A stretch of DNA of 56,256 nucleotides, from contig CAYLMK010000030.1 of NCBI GenBank assembly GCA_964384945.1, positions 1-56,256 of the forward strand. Direction: 5' to 3'. Under the pieces are notes generated by a model. The model worked only from the letters and a program-made list of their open reading frames with translations, made no database searches and had not been told where the DNA came from. Of this stretch, positions 25,736 to 34,518 are shown in pieces. The stretch is from S015-6 sp964384945. Lineage in GTDB: Bacteria; Desulfobacterota; DSWW01. Position numbers and translations under genes: made by a program. The first letter of the stretch is position 1, and every line of letters begins with the position of its first letter.

Positions 25736-27109
25736 TCAGGATCCTCTCCCCGCCGAGGCTGACGCGAGGGTCTCCCGCAGAAGCAAGCTCGAGGCCAGGG
25801 CTCCGACGCCGCACAGGAAAAGCAAGAAGAAGGCCTGTTCATAGCCGGCGATCGCAAAGGCCCCTTCGACCCTTCCGCCTCTCTCCAGGATCGCCCCGAG
25901 AAGAGGCTGGAAGACCGCGGCGCCGGCGAAGGGGAACAGGTTGAGCAGTCCCATCGCGGTTCCCGCGATCTCTGAAGGGAACATCTCCTTGGCGATCGTG
26001 AAGGCGATGCCGGCCACGGCGTTCGAGGAGACGCTCAGGAAGAAGCAGAGAACGTACATCGCGCCAAGGGGGATGCGGTCCGTGCGGAAGGCGAGCAGGC
26101 CGGTGAGCAGGGCGAGGAGGATGCTGGCGAGGACAATCACCGGCTTGCGGGCGAAGAAAACGCGGTCCGACAGGATGCTCGCAAAGGGAGCGCCCAGGAT
26201 CATGCCGATTGCCAGCATGGAAAGGACCCGGCCGGCCCGGGCGGGATCGAGCCCGTAGACGTGCATCAGGTAAGGGCCGGCCCAGAGCCCGCCGAAGGCG
26301 AATACGATACCGCCCATGCAGAAGAACCACGCGGCGGCGGGCCAGAAAGGCCCGTGCGCGAGGACGTCGCGCATCGTTGCCGGCCGGCCGCCCCGGATCC
26401 TATTCCGCGTCGGGCGCGGGGCATGGGGGGCCGGGCGCGGCCCGGCCGGCGGCCTCTCGCCGTTCGGAGGCCGGTCCCGGACGAGCAGCCAGACGAGCAG
26501 GGAGACCGCCAGGGTGAGAATGCCGATCGCGGCGAACGAAGACCGCCAGCCGATCCACGCGTCCAGAAGGCCCAGAGGCTCCGTGGCGACGAGCATCCCG
26601 ATGCCTCCGGCAGCCAGAAGAAGGCCGGTCGTCAAGGCGAACTCTTGCGGGAGGAACCACTCGGCCAGCAATTTCAAGGCCGGTACGAAGAACACCGAAA
26701 CGCCGAGCCCCACCAGGGTGCGCCCCGCGATGGCCGAGGCCGGGCCGGTGGCCGAGGCGAGCAGGAGACATCCTGCGAACGCGATCACGAGGAAGAGCGA
26801 GATGCTCTTCCTCGGCCCCCAGGAGTCGGACAGCAGGCCCGCCGGGATCTGCATGACCGCATAGGGGTAGAAGTAGGCGGCTCCGAGAAGGCCGAAAAGC
26901 GTTCCTCCCGCGCCCAGGTCCCTCATCATGTCCACGGCCAGCACGGCCGGGCAGAGGCGGTGAAAGTAAACGAGGATGTAACCCGCAGCGAGGAGCAAGA
27001 GAATGAACCAGCGGTTACGCACCCCGTGCGCCGGCAGAGCCCCGATCGCCAATCCCCCCGTAAAGGTCAGAAGGTAGACCGTCCACGATATCCGAAGGGT
27101 CGCCCGCAT
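25736..27109 (-). CDS. MFS transporter
   Basis: About 457 residues with twelve predicted membrane segments and the loop 2-3 motif (LLSDSWGPRKSISL) of the major facilitator superfamily. A charged, proline/arginine-rich loop separates the two halves. The substrate is unknown. The start is ATG 27109 or a TTG at 27136; neither has a good ribosome site. It is the last gene after epmA (40 bp) and may be co-transcribed with efp. Confidence 0.85.
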   Translation of the reverse strand: MRATLRISWTVYLLTFTGGLAIGALPAHGVRNRWFILLLLAAGYILVYFHRLCPAVLAVDMMRDLGAGGTLFGLLGAAYFYPYAVMQIPAGLLSDSWGPRKSISLFLVIAFAGCLLLASATGPASAIAGRTLVGLGVSVFFVPALKLLAEWFLPQEFALTTGLLLAAGGIGMLVATEPLGLLDAWIGWRSSFAAIGILTLAVSLLVWLLVRDRPPNGERPPAGPRPAPHAPRPTRNRIRGGRPATMRDVLAHGPFWPAAAWFFCMGGIVFAFGGLWAGPYLMHVYGLDPARAGRVLSMLAIGMILGAPFASILSDRVFFARKPVIVLASILLALLTGLLAFRTDRIPLGAMYVLCFFLSVSSNAVAGIAFTIAKEMFPSEIAGTAMGLLNLFPFAGAAVFQPLLGAILERGGRVEGAFAIAGYEQAFFLLFLCGVGALASSLLLRETLASASAGRGS

Positions 27110-27148
27110 GGCAAGCGCCGCGAGAGATCTTTGCAAGCCGGAAGGCTT

Positions 27149-28132
27149 TCAGAGATCCTCCGGGACGAGGGCGGCGACCTCGTCGATGCGCGAGGCCCCC
27201 GCGAGGAGCATGACGAGCCGGTCGATCCCCAGCGCGATCCCCGCGCTGGGCGGCAGGCGGCCCAGGAAGGCGAGGAACTTCTCCGGAAGGGGATAGGCCT
27301 TCGCGCCGCGTGCCCGCCTCCGCTCGTTCGCCTCCTCGAACCTTCGCCTCTGCTCCTGCGGGTCGGTGAGTTCCGAGAAGCCGTTGGCGAGTTCCAGGCC
27401 GCCGGCAAAGAGCTCGAGCCGTTCCGCGACTCTCGGGTCGTCGGCCTTCCTCCGGGCCAGGGAGGCCTCGCAGGCCGGGAAGTCGACGAGAAAACAGGGT
27501 CTCTCCCCGCGCAGGGCCGGGATCACCTTCAGCCCGAGGTCCCGCTCGAACCGCTGCGGGTCTTGTTCGGCGATGGGATCCCAGCCCGCATGCGTCCGAA
27601 ACGCCTCCCGGACGGTCAGCCGGTTCCAGGGCGGGGCCAGGTCGATCGATTCACCGAGATACTCGATACGTTCGTCGCCGCAAACGGCCCGGCAGACGGC
27701 GGGAAGCAACCCCTCGCAGTCATCGGCCAGGGCCATGTAGTCCCGGCCGGTCCGGTACCATTCGAGCATGGTGAACTCGGGAAGGTGCTGCTCCCCCCGC
27801 TCCCGCCCGCGGAAACAGGGCCCGATCTGAAAGATCCTGTCGTAGCCTGCTGCGAGCAGGCGCTTCATGTGGATTTCCGGGGAGGGGAGCAGAAAGCCCG
27901 TCTCTGCCTCGACGGCGTGAATGTGCTCCTCGGGGATGAGCGAGGGGCTTACGAGCGGCGTCGTGACCTCGAGAAAGCCCTGCTCCCGGAAGAAGCGCCT
28001 GATCGACCGCAGGGCCTTTTCGCGGAGCGCCAGGTTGGCGCGCTTGGAGGCGAGACGTGTCAGCTCTTCCATGGAGTATACCGGCAGGCGGTCATAGGGG
28101 GAAGAGGCGAAATGTGGAACCGGCTCCCTCAT
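27149..28132 (-). CDS. epmA: EF-P--(R)-beta-lysine ligase EpmA
   Basis: 327 residues, a class II lysyl-tRNA synthetase paralogue that lacks the anticodon-binding domain and attaches lysine to EF-P. Motif 2 (FQIGPCFRGRERGEQHLPEFTMLEWY) and motif 3 (GIALGIDRLVMLLAG) are intact. ATG 28132 overlaps the efp stop by 4 bp, a strong functional link. The aminomutase EpmB that makes beta-lysine is not in this window. Confidence 0.93.
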   Translation of the reverse strand: MREPVPHFASSPYDRLPVYSMEELTRLASKRANLALREKALRSIRRFFREQGFLEVTTPLVSPSLIPEEHIHAVEAETGFLLPSPEIHMKRLLAAGYDRIFQIGPCFRGRERGEQHLPEFTMLEWYRTGRDYMALADDCEGLLPAVCRAVCGDERIEYLGESIDLAPPWNRLTVREAFRTHAGWDPIAEQDPQRFERDLGLKVIPALRGERPCFLVDFPACEASLARRKADDPRVAERLELFAGGLELANGFSELTDPQEQRRRFEEANERRRARGAKAYPLPEKFLAFLGRLPPSAGIALGIDRLVMLLAGASRIDEVAALVPEDL

Positions 28133-28689
28133 TTCACCCGGGAGACGTACTGGCCGGTGCGCGTGTCCAGGCGGAGGGTTTCCCCCTCTTCGATGAACAA
28201 GGGGGCCTGGATCTCGTAACCGGTCTCCAGGGTGACCGGCTTGCTCGCGCCCGTGGCGGTGTCCCCCTTCACGCCCGGGTCCGCACGGACGACCTTCAAA
28301 TCGACAAAGGTGGGCAGACCGATCGATATCGGCTTGGAACGGAAGAACGAGACGCTCACCTTCAGATTGTTGATCAGGAAGTTCTTGGCGTCCCCCACCT
28401 GCTCTTCGTCCATTTCCACCTGCTCGTACGTGGAGGTGTTCATGAAGCAGTACTTGTCGCCCTCGTGGTAGAGGAACTCCATCGTCTGCTCTTCCAGGTC
28501 CGCCTCTTCGAAACGGTCGCCGGATCGGTAGTTGCGATCGAACTGCGAGCCCGTGATCAGGTTCTTCAACCTGCACTTGTACAGGGCCTGGCCCTTACCG
28601 GGCTTCACGAAGGAGAAATCGGTGATGATGTAGGGTTCACCGTCGATCTGGATCTTCAAGCCCTTGCGAAGATCGGATGCTTCGTACAT
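28129..28689 (-). CDS. efp: Translation elongation factor P
   Basis: 186 residues with the three beta-barrel domains of EF-P, which rescues ribosomes stalled at proline stretches. The modified lysine is K32 in the loop VKPGKGQA, equivalent to K34 of Escherichia coli. EpmA, encoded directly downstream with a 4-bp overlap, is expected to modify it. It is preceded by a 50-residue basic protein with a 17-bp gap. Confidence 0.96.
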   Translation of the reverse strand: MYEASDLRKGLKIQIDGEPYIITDFSFVKPGKGQALYKCRLKNLITGSQFDRNYRSGDRFEEADLEEQTMEFLYHEGDKYCFMNTSTYEQVEMDEEQVGDAKNFLINNLKVSVSFFRSKPISIGLPTFVDLKVVRADPGVKGDTATGASKPVTLETGYEIQAPLFIEEGETLRLDTRTGQYVSRVK

Positions 28690-28706
28690 GGCTTCCTCGG
28701 ACCCTT

Positions 28707-28859
28707 CTAGGAGGATGCGGTGGAGGTGCTCTCCCCGTCCAGGAGCTTCCTCAGGCTGGGGGTGGAACCGAGACGGCGCAGACGTCTCTTTCGGGCCCTG
28801 CCCATCTTGGAGAGCTTCCTTTTGCGAATGCTGTGGGTCTGTTTCGAATTCGAGGCCAT
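28707..28859 (-). CDS. Small basic protein upstream of EF-P
   Basis: 50 residues, very rich in Lys/Arg (SIRKRKLSKMGRARKRRLRR), resembling the short basic proteins of delta-proteobacteria that look like ribosomal or RNA-binding peptides. ATG 28859 follows AAAGGG and lies behind a strong promoter. Position at the head of the efp operon suggests a translation-linked role (inference). Confidence 0.7.
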   Translation of the reverse strand: MASNSKQTHSIRKRKLSKMGRARKRRLRRLGSTPSLRKLLDGESTSTASS

Positions 28860-28910
28860 GATATCCCTTTCCTTCGTGCCGGCGGCGATTGAACTGGATA
28901 CAAGCCTGTT

Positions 28911-28939
28911 AGTATATGGATTCGTCCGATTCCGGTCAA
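28911..28939 (-). promoter_or_regulatory. Promoter of the small protein/efp/epmA operon
   Basis: Minus strand: TTGACC (28934-28939), 17 bp, TATACT (28911-28916). A close match to the sigma70 consensus, about 50 nt upstream of the first start codon. Confidence 0.75.
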
Positions 28940-28954
28940 CATCGCAGGATTTCT

Positions 28955-28983
28955 TTGACTTGGCCGGGGCCATTTGTTAGCCT
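28955..28983 (+). promoter_or_regulatory. Possible promoter of lemA
   Basis: TTGACT (28955-28960), 17 bp, TAGCCT (28978-28983), about 30 nt before the lemA start. The -10 box is weak. It diverges from the efp promoter. Confidence 0.45.
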
Positions 28984-29016
28984 TGGCTCGACCTTCAAGC
29001 GAGCCGAGGAGGGCAA

Positions 29017-29607
29017 ATGTATCGAAGAATGCTGGTGTCTTTCGCGGGGGTCCTCATCCTGGCGACTCTGGCCGGATGCGGCTACAACAAGCTTCAGGGA
29101 CTGGACGAGGAAGTGAAATCCGCCTGGGCCGAGGTGCTCAATCAGTATCAGAGGCGGTTCGACCTGATTCCCAACCTGGTCAACACGGTCAAGGGGTACG
29201 CGAGCCACGAGCGAGAGACCCTGGAGGCGGTTGTCGAGGCCCGCGCCAAGATCGGGCAGATGCGGGCAGACGCCTCCACCATCGAAGACCCGCAGGCATT
29301 CCAGAGCTTTCAGAATGCCCAGTCGGGGTTGGCCGGCGCTCTGCAGCGCTTGATGGTCGTGGTCGAGCGTTACCCGGATCTCAAGGCGGATCAGAATTTC
29401 CGCGACCTCCAGGTCCAGCTCGAGGGAACGGAGAACCGCATCGCCGTGGCGCGCCGAAGGTATATCGAAGCGGTGAAGACATACAACAAGGCGGTTCGTT
29501 ACTTCCCCACGAATCTGACCGCAAAATACATCCTCCGCCTGGAGACCCGCGAGGCCTTTCAGCCCGAGGGGCAGCCCATCGACAGGCCCCCGGAGGTGAA
29601 GTTCTGA
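29017..29607 (+). CDS. lemA: LemA family lipoprotein
   Basis: 196 residues: signal peptide ending in LAGC (lipobox), then a long helical LemA domain with the conserved GLDEEVKSAWAEVLNQYQRR, LIPNLVNTVKGYA and NYR-like text. Function of the family is unclear; it is commonly encoded with TPM-domain proteins, as here. ATG 29017 is directly before the signal peptide. Confidence 0.92.
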   Translation: MYRRMLVSFAGVLILATLAGCGYNKLQGLDEEVKSAWAEVLNQYQRRFDLIPNLVNTVKGYASHERETLEAVVEARAKIGQMRADASTIEDPQAFQSFQNAQSGLAGALQRLMVVVERYPDLKADQNFRDLQVQLEGTENRIAVARRRYIEAVKTYNKAVRYFPTNLTAKYILRLETREAFQPEGQPIDRPPEVKF

Positions 29608-29734
29608 CGCGGCCTGCGCCGCAGGGACCCGGGGCCCGGGGGTCCGGGGTCGGCCCCCCGCCGTTCCCTGCCTATGTGGGTTTCTCGCAACACGATGAAC
29701 GATAGGCTTGTTTTCGATAAGGGTCTCCAAGAGA

Positions 29735-30487
29735 ATGACAAAGCCTTCTGTTTCCCGTAACGCCGGCCGACTCCTTCTCGCCGCTCTTTTCGTCTGCGTT
29801 CATCTGGATGCCTATTGCCTCGAGGTTCCCCGGGCCGAGGGATACGTGAACGATCACGCAAACCTGCTGACCCCCCAGGAGAAGGCCCGGTTGGAGTCCC
29901 TGCTCAGGCGTTTCGAGGCCGAGACGACCAACCAGGTGGTCCTGCTGATCGTGCCCTCCCTGGAAGGGGACAGCCTGGAGGATTTCAGCATCCGGGTCGC
30001 CGAATCGTGGAAGCCCGGCCGGGAGGGCAGGGACAACGGCGTGATCTTTCTGGTGGCCCTCGAGGACCGCAAGGCAAGGATCGAAGTGGGCTACGGGCTC
30101 GAAGGGGCCCTGACCGACGCCCAGGCGGGCCGGATCCTGCGGAACCTCGTATTTCCCGCCTTCCGAGAGGCAGACTACTCCGGCGGAATCCAGGCCGGCC
30201 TGGTCGGCATCCTGCAGAGCGTTCAGGGGGAATTCCCGTCTCAGGCCGGGGAAAAACCGGAGCCGTCCCGGCAGGCCCGGGCCCAGGCGAGCGGCCTCCT
30301 GCTGCTTCTGCTCCTCTTCCTGCTCCTCTTCTCCCGCGCGGGCCGGTTCTTCCTGCTGGGGGGCCTGCTGGGAGGCATGTGGGGAGGCGGGCGGGCAGGC
30401 GGCAGGGGAGGTTTCGGCGGCGGTTTCGGCGGGTTCAGCGGCGGGGGGGGAGGCTTTGGCGGGGGCGGGGCCTCAGGAGGCTGGTGA
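29735..30487 (+). CDS. TPM domain protein (YgcG-like), membrane-anchored
   Basis: 250 residues: signal peptide, an extracytoplasmic TPM_phosphatase domain (VNDHANLLTPQEKARLE ... DNGVIFLVALEDRKARIEVGYGLEG), one hydrophobic segment (LLLLLLLFLLLF) and a glycine-rich tail of GGGFGG repeats. The family's activity is debated. It forms a set with lemA and the next gene. ATG 29735 is preferred to a TTG at 29708. Confidence 0.85.
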   Translation: MTKPSVSRNAGRLLLAALFVCVHLDAYCLEVPRAEGYVNDHANLLTPQEKARLESLLRRFEAETTNQVVLLIVPSLEGDSLEDFSIRVAESWKPGREGRDNGVIFLVALEDRKARIEVGYGLEGALTDAQAGRILRNLVFPAFREADYSGGIQAGLVGILQSVQGEFPSQAGEKPEPSRQARAQASGLLLLLLLFLLLFSRAGRFFLLGGLLGGMWGGGRAGGRGGFGGGFGGFSGGGGGFGGGGASGGW

Positions 30488-30505
30488 ATCATCTGGAATG
30501 GATCG

Positions 30506-31135
30506 ATGAAGGTCAAGGACATATTCACGCCGGAGAGCGAGAACAAGGTCGAAGAGGCGGTCGCCCGCGCCGAGTCCCGGACCTCGGGGGAGATCGTGCC
30601 CATGGTCGTGGACCGATCGGATGCCTACCTGCACGTGGATTTCATGGGGGCCCTGATCGTGCAGTTCGCCGCCCTCCTGGCAGGCGTCTGGCTCCTGCCC
30701 GTGTGCGACTACCTCTGGCTTGTCGGCCTTCAGATCGTGGGCCTCGTGGCCGGATTCCTTGCCTTCCGCTTCGTCGGCCCCTTGAAGCGCGTCTGCCTCT
30801 CCCGCAGGGTTGCCGAGGAGGAGGTCTTCGAACGGGCTCTTCGCGCCTTCCGCGAGATGTCCGTGAGCCGCACAGCGGAGCGGACCGGCATCCTGATTCT
30901 GGTCTCCCTGCTCGAGCGTCGCGTCCAGTTGCTGGCGGACTCCGGGATCAACGCGCGCGTGAAACCCGGAACGTGGGACGAGGTGGTCGGGATCGTTCTG
31001 GCTGGCATTCGCGCGGACGATCTCTGCCGGGGTCTCTGTGAGGCCATCGAGCGGTGCGGCGAGATCCTGGCCCGGGAATTCCCCAGCCGACCGGAGGACG
31101 TGAACGAATTGCCGGACGGCCTCCGGAAGGGGTGA
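30506..31135 (+). CDS. TPM domain membrane protein
   Basis: 209 residues: a short N-terminal part of a TPM domain, two transmembrane segments (about 47-90), then the rest of the domain (ERTGILILVSLLERRVQLLADSGINARV). This permuted layout is typical of the second TPM protein beside LemA. It lies 18 bp after the first TPM gene and is probably in the same operon. Confidence 0.83.
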   Translation: MKVKDIFTPESENKVEEAVARAESRTSGEIVPMVVDRSDAYLHVDFMGALIVQFAALLAGVWLLPVCDYLWLVGLQIVGLVAGFLAFRFVGPLKRVCLSRRVAEEEVFERALRAFREMSVSRTAERTGILILVSLLERRVQLLADSGINARVKPGTWDEVVGIVLAGIRADDLCRGLCEAIERCGEILAREFPSRPEDVNELPDGLRKG

Positions 31136-31168
31136 GGGGCGGCCGGAATCATGCAGTAAGACGGAACC

Positions 31169-31195
31169 GGCCTCTTTTGGGGAAGGAAAGAGGCC
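31169..31195. other. Intergenic hairpin
   Basis: GGCCTCTTT/AAAGAGGCC, nine pairs, with a 9-nt loop, between the TPM gene and the EthD gene. It lacks a T tract and could be a processing or attenuation structure; the role is unknown. Confidence 0.4.
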
Positions 31196-31241
31196 CTCGG
31201 AAGATGGAAGACCGCAAGGCTGCAGAAAAAGGAGGTGCCCG

Positions 31242-32018
31242 ATGATCCGGCTGGTCTACGTCCTTCGGAAACTGCCGAACCTGTCCCTGAAGGAGTTTCA
31301 GGACTACTGGCGGAACGTTCACGGCCCGCTCGTAGCCAAGCATTCCACGACGCTTCGGGTCCGTCGGTACGTGCAGACCCACACGCTCGACGATCCGATC
31401 AACGCCCTGCTGCAGGCACCCCGCGGCACACGGGAGCCTTTCGATGGGGTGGCCGAGCTGTGGTGGAACCACGAGAGCGAGGCCGCCGAGGCGGTGGGCT
31501 CCCCGGAAGGCCGGGCCGCGGCGGCGGAGTTGCTCGAGGACGAAAAGAGGTTCATCGATCTTTCGGGGTCGTCCATGTACTGGGCGACCGAGATCCCCCA
31601 GATCAATCCCACGCCGGAGAACATCGTGGCCCGGCAGGAGACACCGATCATCAAGCTCTGCTTCTTCGGGCATCACAGGCCGGAACTCACCCCGGAGCAG
31701 GCCGCGCTTTACTGGCGCATGCATCACGGCCCGCTCGTCCGCTCCCTGGCGCCGGCCGCTCGCATCAAGCGCTACCTGCAGGTCCACAGCCTTCCGACGC
31801 CCCTGAACGAGGCGGTGCGGGAGCCCCGGGGCAGGATGGCGGAGCCCTTCATGGGCCATGCCGAGCTCTGGTTCGACCGGCTTGAGCTTGCAGGCGCGGC
31901 GACCACCCCGGAGGGGGCCAGGGCCATGGAGTTGCTCGTGGAGGACGAGGGGAAGTTCACCGATCTGAAGCGTTCCAGCCTTTGGATCGCAAAGGAGCAC
32001 GTCTTCGTCGACCGGTGA
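31242..32018 (+). CDS. Tandem EthD-domain protein
   Basis: 258 residues made of two copies of the EthD ferredoxin-like domain. The pattern (Y/F)W..HGPLV appears twice: DYWRNVHGPLVAKH near residue 25 and LYWRMHHGPLVRSL near residue 165, each followed by R-Y-Q-H. EthD proteins act as small dimeric oxygenase-like or stabilising partners; the tandem form would be a fused dimer. A strong AAGGAGG precedes ATG 31242. Confidence 0.8.
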   Translation: MIRLVYVLRKLPNLSLKEFQDYWRNVHGPLVAKHSTTLRVRRYVQTHTLDDPINALLQAPRGTREPFDGVAELWWNHESEAAEAVGSPEGRAAAAELLEDEKRFIDLSGSSMYWATEIPQINPTPENIVARQETPIIKLCFFGHHRPELTPEQAALYWRMHHGPLVRSLAPAARIKRYLQVHSLPTPLNEAVREPRGRMAEPFMGHAELWFDRLELAGAATTPEGARAMELLVEDEGKFTDLKRSSLWIAKEHVFVDR

Positions 32019-32034
32019 GTCCCCTTACGCCCGA

Positions 32035-32967
32035 CTACAGGTCGTGCAGGTCCGAAACCTTCAGCACGACCCCGAGTTCGGCCGCCTTGGCGCTGAAGTC
32101 CTCCATCAGCCGCGTGAGGGCCTGCCGGTCCCTTTCCCGGTAGATGAGAAACAGGTTTGTCATCTTCTGTTTCTCGGCGGGGGCGTGCCTGCCGGCCAGG
32201 CCGATCCGCCTCGCCAGGGGCTGGATTTCCCCTAGGATTTCCTCCACATTCGAATACCTGCGGGTGGGATCGGAACGCGAGGCCTTCCGGATGAAGCGCC
32301 GAAGCTCCTCGGGCAGGCCGGCCACCCGTTCCGCAGGATCCGGTATGTTATTGCGCAGGTGCAGATCAAGCAGATCACGGACCTGCTCCGCCTCGAAAGG
32401 TTTTGCCCCGGTGACCATTTCGTAGGCAAGGATGCCCAGCCCGTAAATGTCCGTCCTCGCATCGACCGGATCCCCCTCGATCTGTTCCGGGGAGATGTAG
32501 GCTGCCGTGCCGGCCAGATTGATGTCCTGGGTTCCGACGGGGCAGGCGAGCCCGAAATCGAGGATCTTCACCCGGTCGCCCGGAATCAGGTAGATGTTGT
32601 CCGGGTTCAGGTCGCGGTGGATGACCCCGCGCCGGTGGGCGTAGTCCAGACCGAGGCAGATCTGGAGCAGAATGTCCAGCGCCAGCGGGACGGGCAGGCG
32701 CTTCAGGCGCCCCAGCAGTCCGCGCAGGCTTTCTCCCTCCAGCAGCTCCATGATGATGAAGACCGTCCTGAAGCGTTCCTCGATGTCATAGATCCGCAGG
32801 ATGTTCTCGTGATTGAGAGCGGCGATCGTCTTGGCCTCGCGGCGGAAGCTTTCGAGAAAATCGCTGTTCATGGCCAGGTTGTGCCGCATCATCTTGATGG
32901 CCACCGGCATGCTCAGCGTGGCGTGGATCCCTTTGTAGACGATGCTGAATCCGCCGCGCCCTCTTCC
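32035..32967 (-). pseudogene. Serine/threonine protein kinase domain, frameshifted from its N-terminus
   Basis: About 310 residues of a Hanks-type kinase: glycine loop GRGGFSIVYKG, VAIK lysine, HRDLNPDN catalytic loop (Asn in place of the usual Lys), DFGLA, SPEQ in the activation segment and TDIYGLGILAYEMVTG. No usual start codon and no beta-1 strand precede the glycine loop; the upstream frame is out of phase with the two-CW domain of 32913-33218. A -1 shift near 32965 would join them. Genuine decay, an indel in assembly, or a recoding site are all possible. Confidence 0.7.
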
Positions 32968-33218
32968 TTGAGGACCCTCTTGAAGAAATCGCAGTCCATG
33001 CAGGAGTTCCGTTTTTCCGCGAAGGTGCCCTGCACCTGGCCGCCGCAGAATGTGCCGGCCACGGCCCAGCAGATTCTTCCGCCGGCGGCCCCGCCGTTTA
33101 TTCCATCGAACGAAGTGTCGGCGGCAGCGGGGCAGACGCCCATCTCGGCGACCTTGTCGCCGCCCGGTTCCCTGCCGCAACGGATGAATTCCCAGCAGTT
33201 CAGCCTCTCCCGTTCCAT
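32913..33218 (-). CDS. Two-CW domain protein (N-terminal part of the kinase)
   Basis: Encodes a two-CW zinc-like domain: CWEFIRCGREPGG, GVCPAA, GINGG, CWAVAGTFCGG and CMDCDFFKRV. In delta-proteobacteria this cysteine domain often precedes a signalling domain. The last 13 residues (from ADSASSTKG) overlap the kinase coding sequence in another phase and look non-native. Most likely the broken 5' part of one gene with 32035-32967. Confidence 0.7.
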   Translation of the reverse strand: MERERLNCWEFIRCGREPGGDKVAEMGVCPAAADTSFDGINGGAAGGRICWAVAGTFCGGQVQGTFAEKRNSCMDCDFFKRVLKEEGAADSASSTKGSTPR

Positions 33219-33262
33219 GACGATTCTCGCTCCTCTGCTCCGGTGGACCGGCGCGGCGCTGC

Positions 33263-34447
33263 CTACCGGTCTCTCTTCAGGGTGAAGGAGAGATAAGGGG
33301 CGAAAAGTTCCGGCTCGAGCAGGAAGGAGTCATGCCCCTTGTCCGAATGGACCGTAATGTGTTGTGTCGGGACGCCGCAATCCTTGAGGACCCGAACGAG
33401 ACCGGCCTGTTCCTCGGGATACGAGCAGACGTCCGAGTCGATGCTGAACACCAGGAATCGCTGATCCCTGCAGCGCGAAAACACGTCTTGAATGTCCATG
33501 GCCCCCGTGTCCGCCACGAGATCGAACCTCTGCCAGGCCTGCATGATGCGCAGATAGGTGTTGGCGTCGAACCGGTCGACGAATTTCCGCCCCTGATGGA
33601 GCATGTAAGACTCCACCGGGTGGCTGATCTCGTAACGTTTCAGATCCTCCTCCTTCCGGACCGTCTCGCCACGGGCCCGGGCCTCCATGACCTGCAGGGA
33701 GACGTAGGTCTTGTGCGCGATCATCCGCGCCAGGGCGAGCCCCTTGGCAGGGCGAGGCCCTCCATAGAAATCCCCGCCCTGAAAGTGCGGGTCCGCCTCG
33801 ATGGCATAGACCTGCTCGAAGTTGTGGATCCGCTGCAGGATGGTCACCTCGTGCCCGCAGGCGATGGGAATGACGGTTCGGACCCTTTGCGGATAGCGGG
33901 TCGCCGCCGTCAATGCGAGCAGGCCCCCGAGAGAGCCCCCGGTCGCTGCGTGAAAGCACCCGATGCCGAGAAAGTCCGCCAAGCGCATCTGGGAGTCGAC
34001 GATGTCACAGAGCGATATCCCGGGAAAACGGCTGCCGTAAGGCCTTCCGGTGCGCGGGTCGACGGAGCCGGGGCCGGTCGAGCCGTAACAGCCGCCCAGG
34101 TAGTTGGCGCACACCACGAAGAAGAGATCCGTGTCCAGTGCCTTGCCCGGCCCGATGAAGTCGTCCCACCACCCGACCCTGCAATCCTCTCTCCAGAGGT
34201 CCCCCACCCCCGGTACCGACGGGTTGTAACCCGCGGCGTTCTGGCTCCCGGACAGGGCGTGAAAGAGCAGGATCGCATTGTCGCGGTCTGGCGCAAGCCT
34301 GCCGTAGGTCTGGTAGGCGAGCGTCACGGGTCCCAGCCGCTCCCCGTTTTGAAGGCGAAGAGGTTCTTCTCCCTTCCCGCCGAAGGTAAAGAACTTCGTC
34401 TCCGTTACCCGAGCTTGCTGATCAAGCGATACGGCTTCCACGTGCAT
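33263..34447 (-). CDS. metX: Homoserine O-acetyltransferase
   Basis: 394 residues of the alpha/beta-hydrolase type. The nucleophile is S172 in GGSLGG; the other triad parts are the aspartate of SIDSDVCSYP and the histidine of DKGHDSFLLE. It makes O-acetylhomoserine for MetY, encoded 71 bp upstream, so methionine is made by direct sulfhydrylation. Some members use succinyl-CoA instead; the specificity is not certain by eye. Confidence 0.93.
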   Translation of the reverse strand: MHVEAVSLDQQARVTETKFFTFGGKGEEPLRLQNGERLGPVTLAYQTYGRLAPDRDNAILLFHALSGSQNAAGYNPSVPGVGDLWREDCRVGWWDDFIGPGKALDTDLFFVVCANYLGGCYGSTGPGSVDPRTGRPYGSRFPGISLCDIVDSQMRLADFLGIGCFHAATGGSLGGLLALTAATRYPQRVRTVIPIACGHEVTILQRIHNFEQVYAIEADPHFQGGDFYGGPRPAKGLALARMIAHKTYVSLQVMEARARGETVRKEEDLKRYEISHPVESYMLHQGRKFVDRFDANTYLRIMQAWQRFDLVADTGAMDIQDVFSRCRDQRFLVFSIDSDVCSYPEEQAGLVRVLKDCGVPTQHITVHSDKGHDSFLLEPELFAPYLSFTLKRDR

Positions 34448-34518
34448 GTTTCCGATCCGTTCTCGTCAGGGTTGCCGCCGGCGCCGCAGATTTCGATCCG
34501 CCGCATGCGGCCCTCGCC

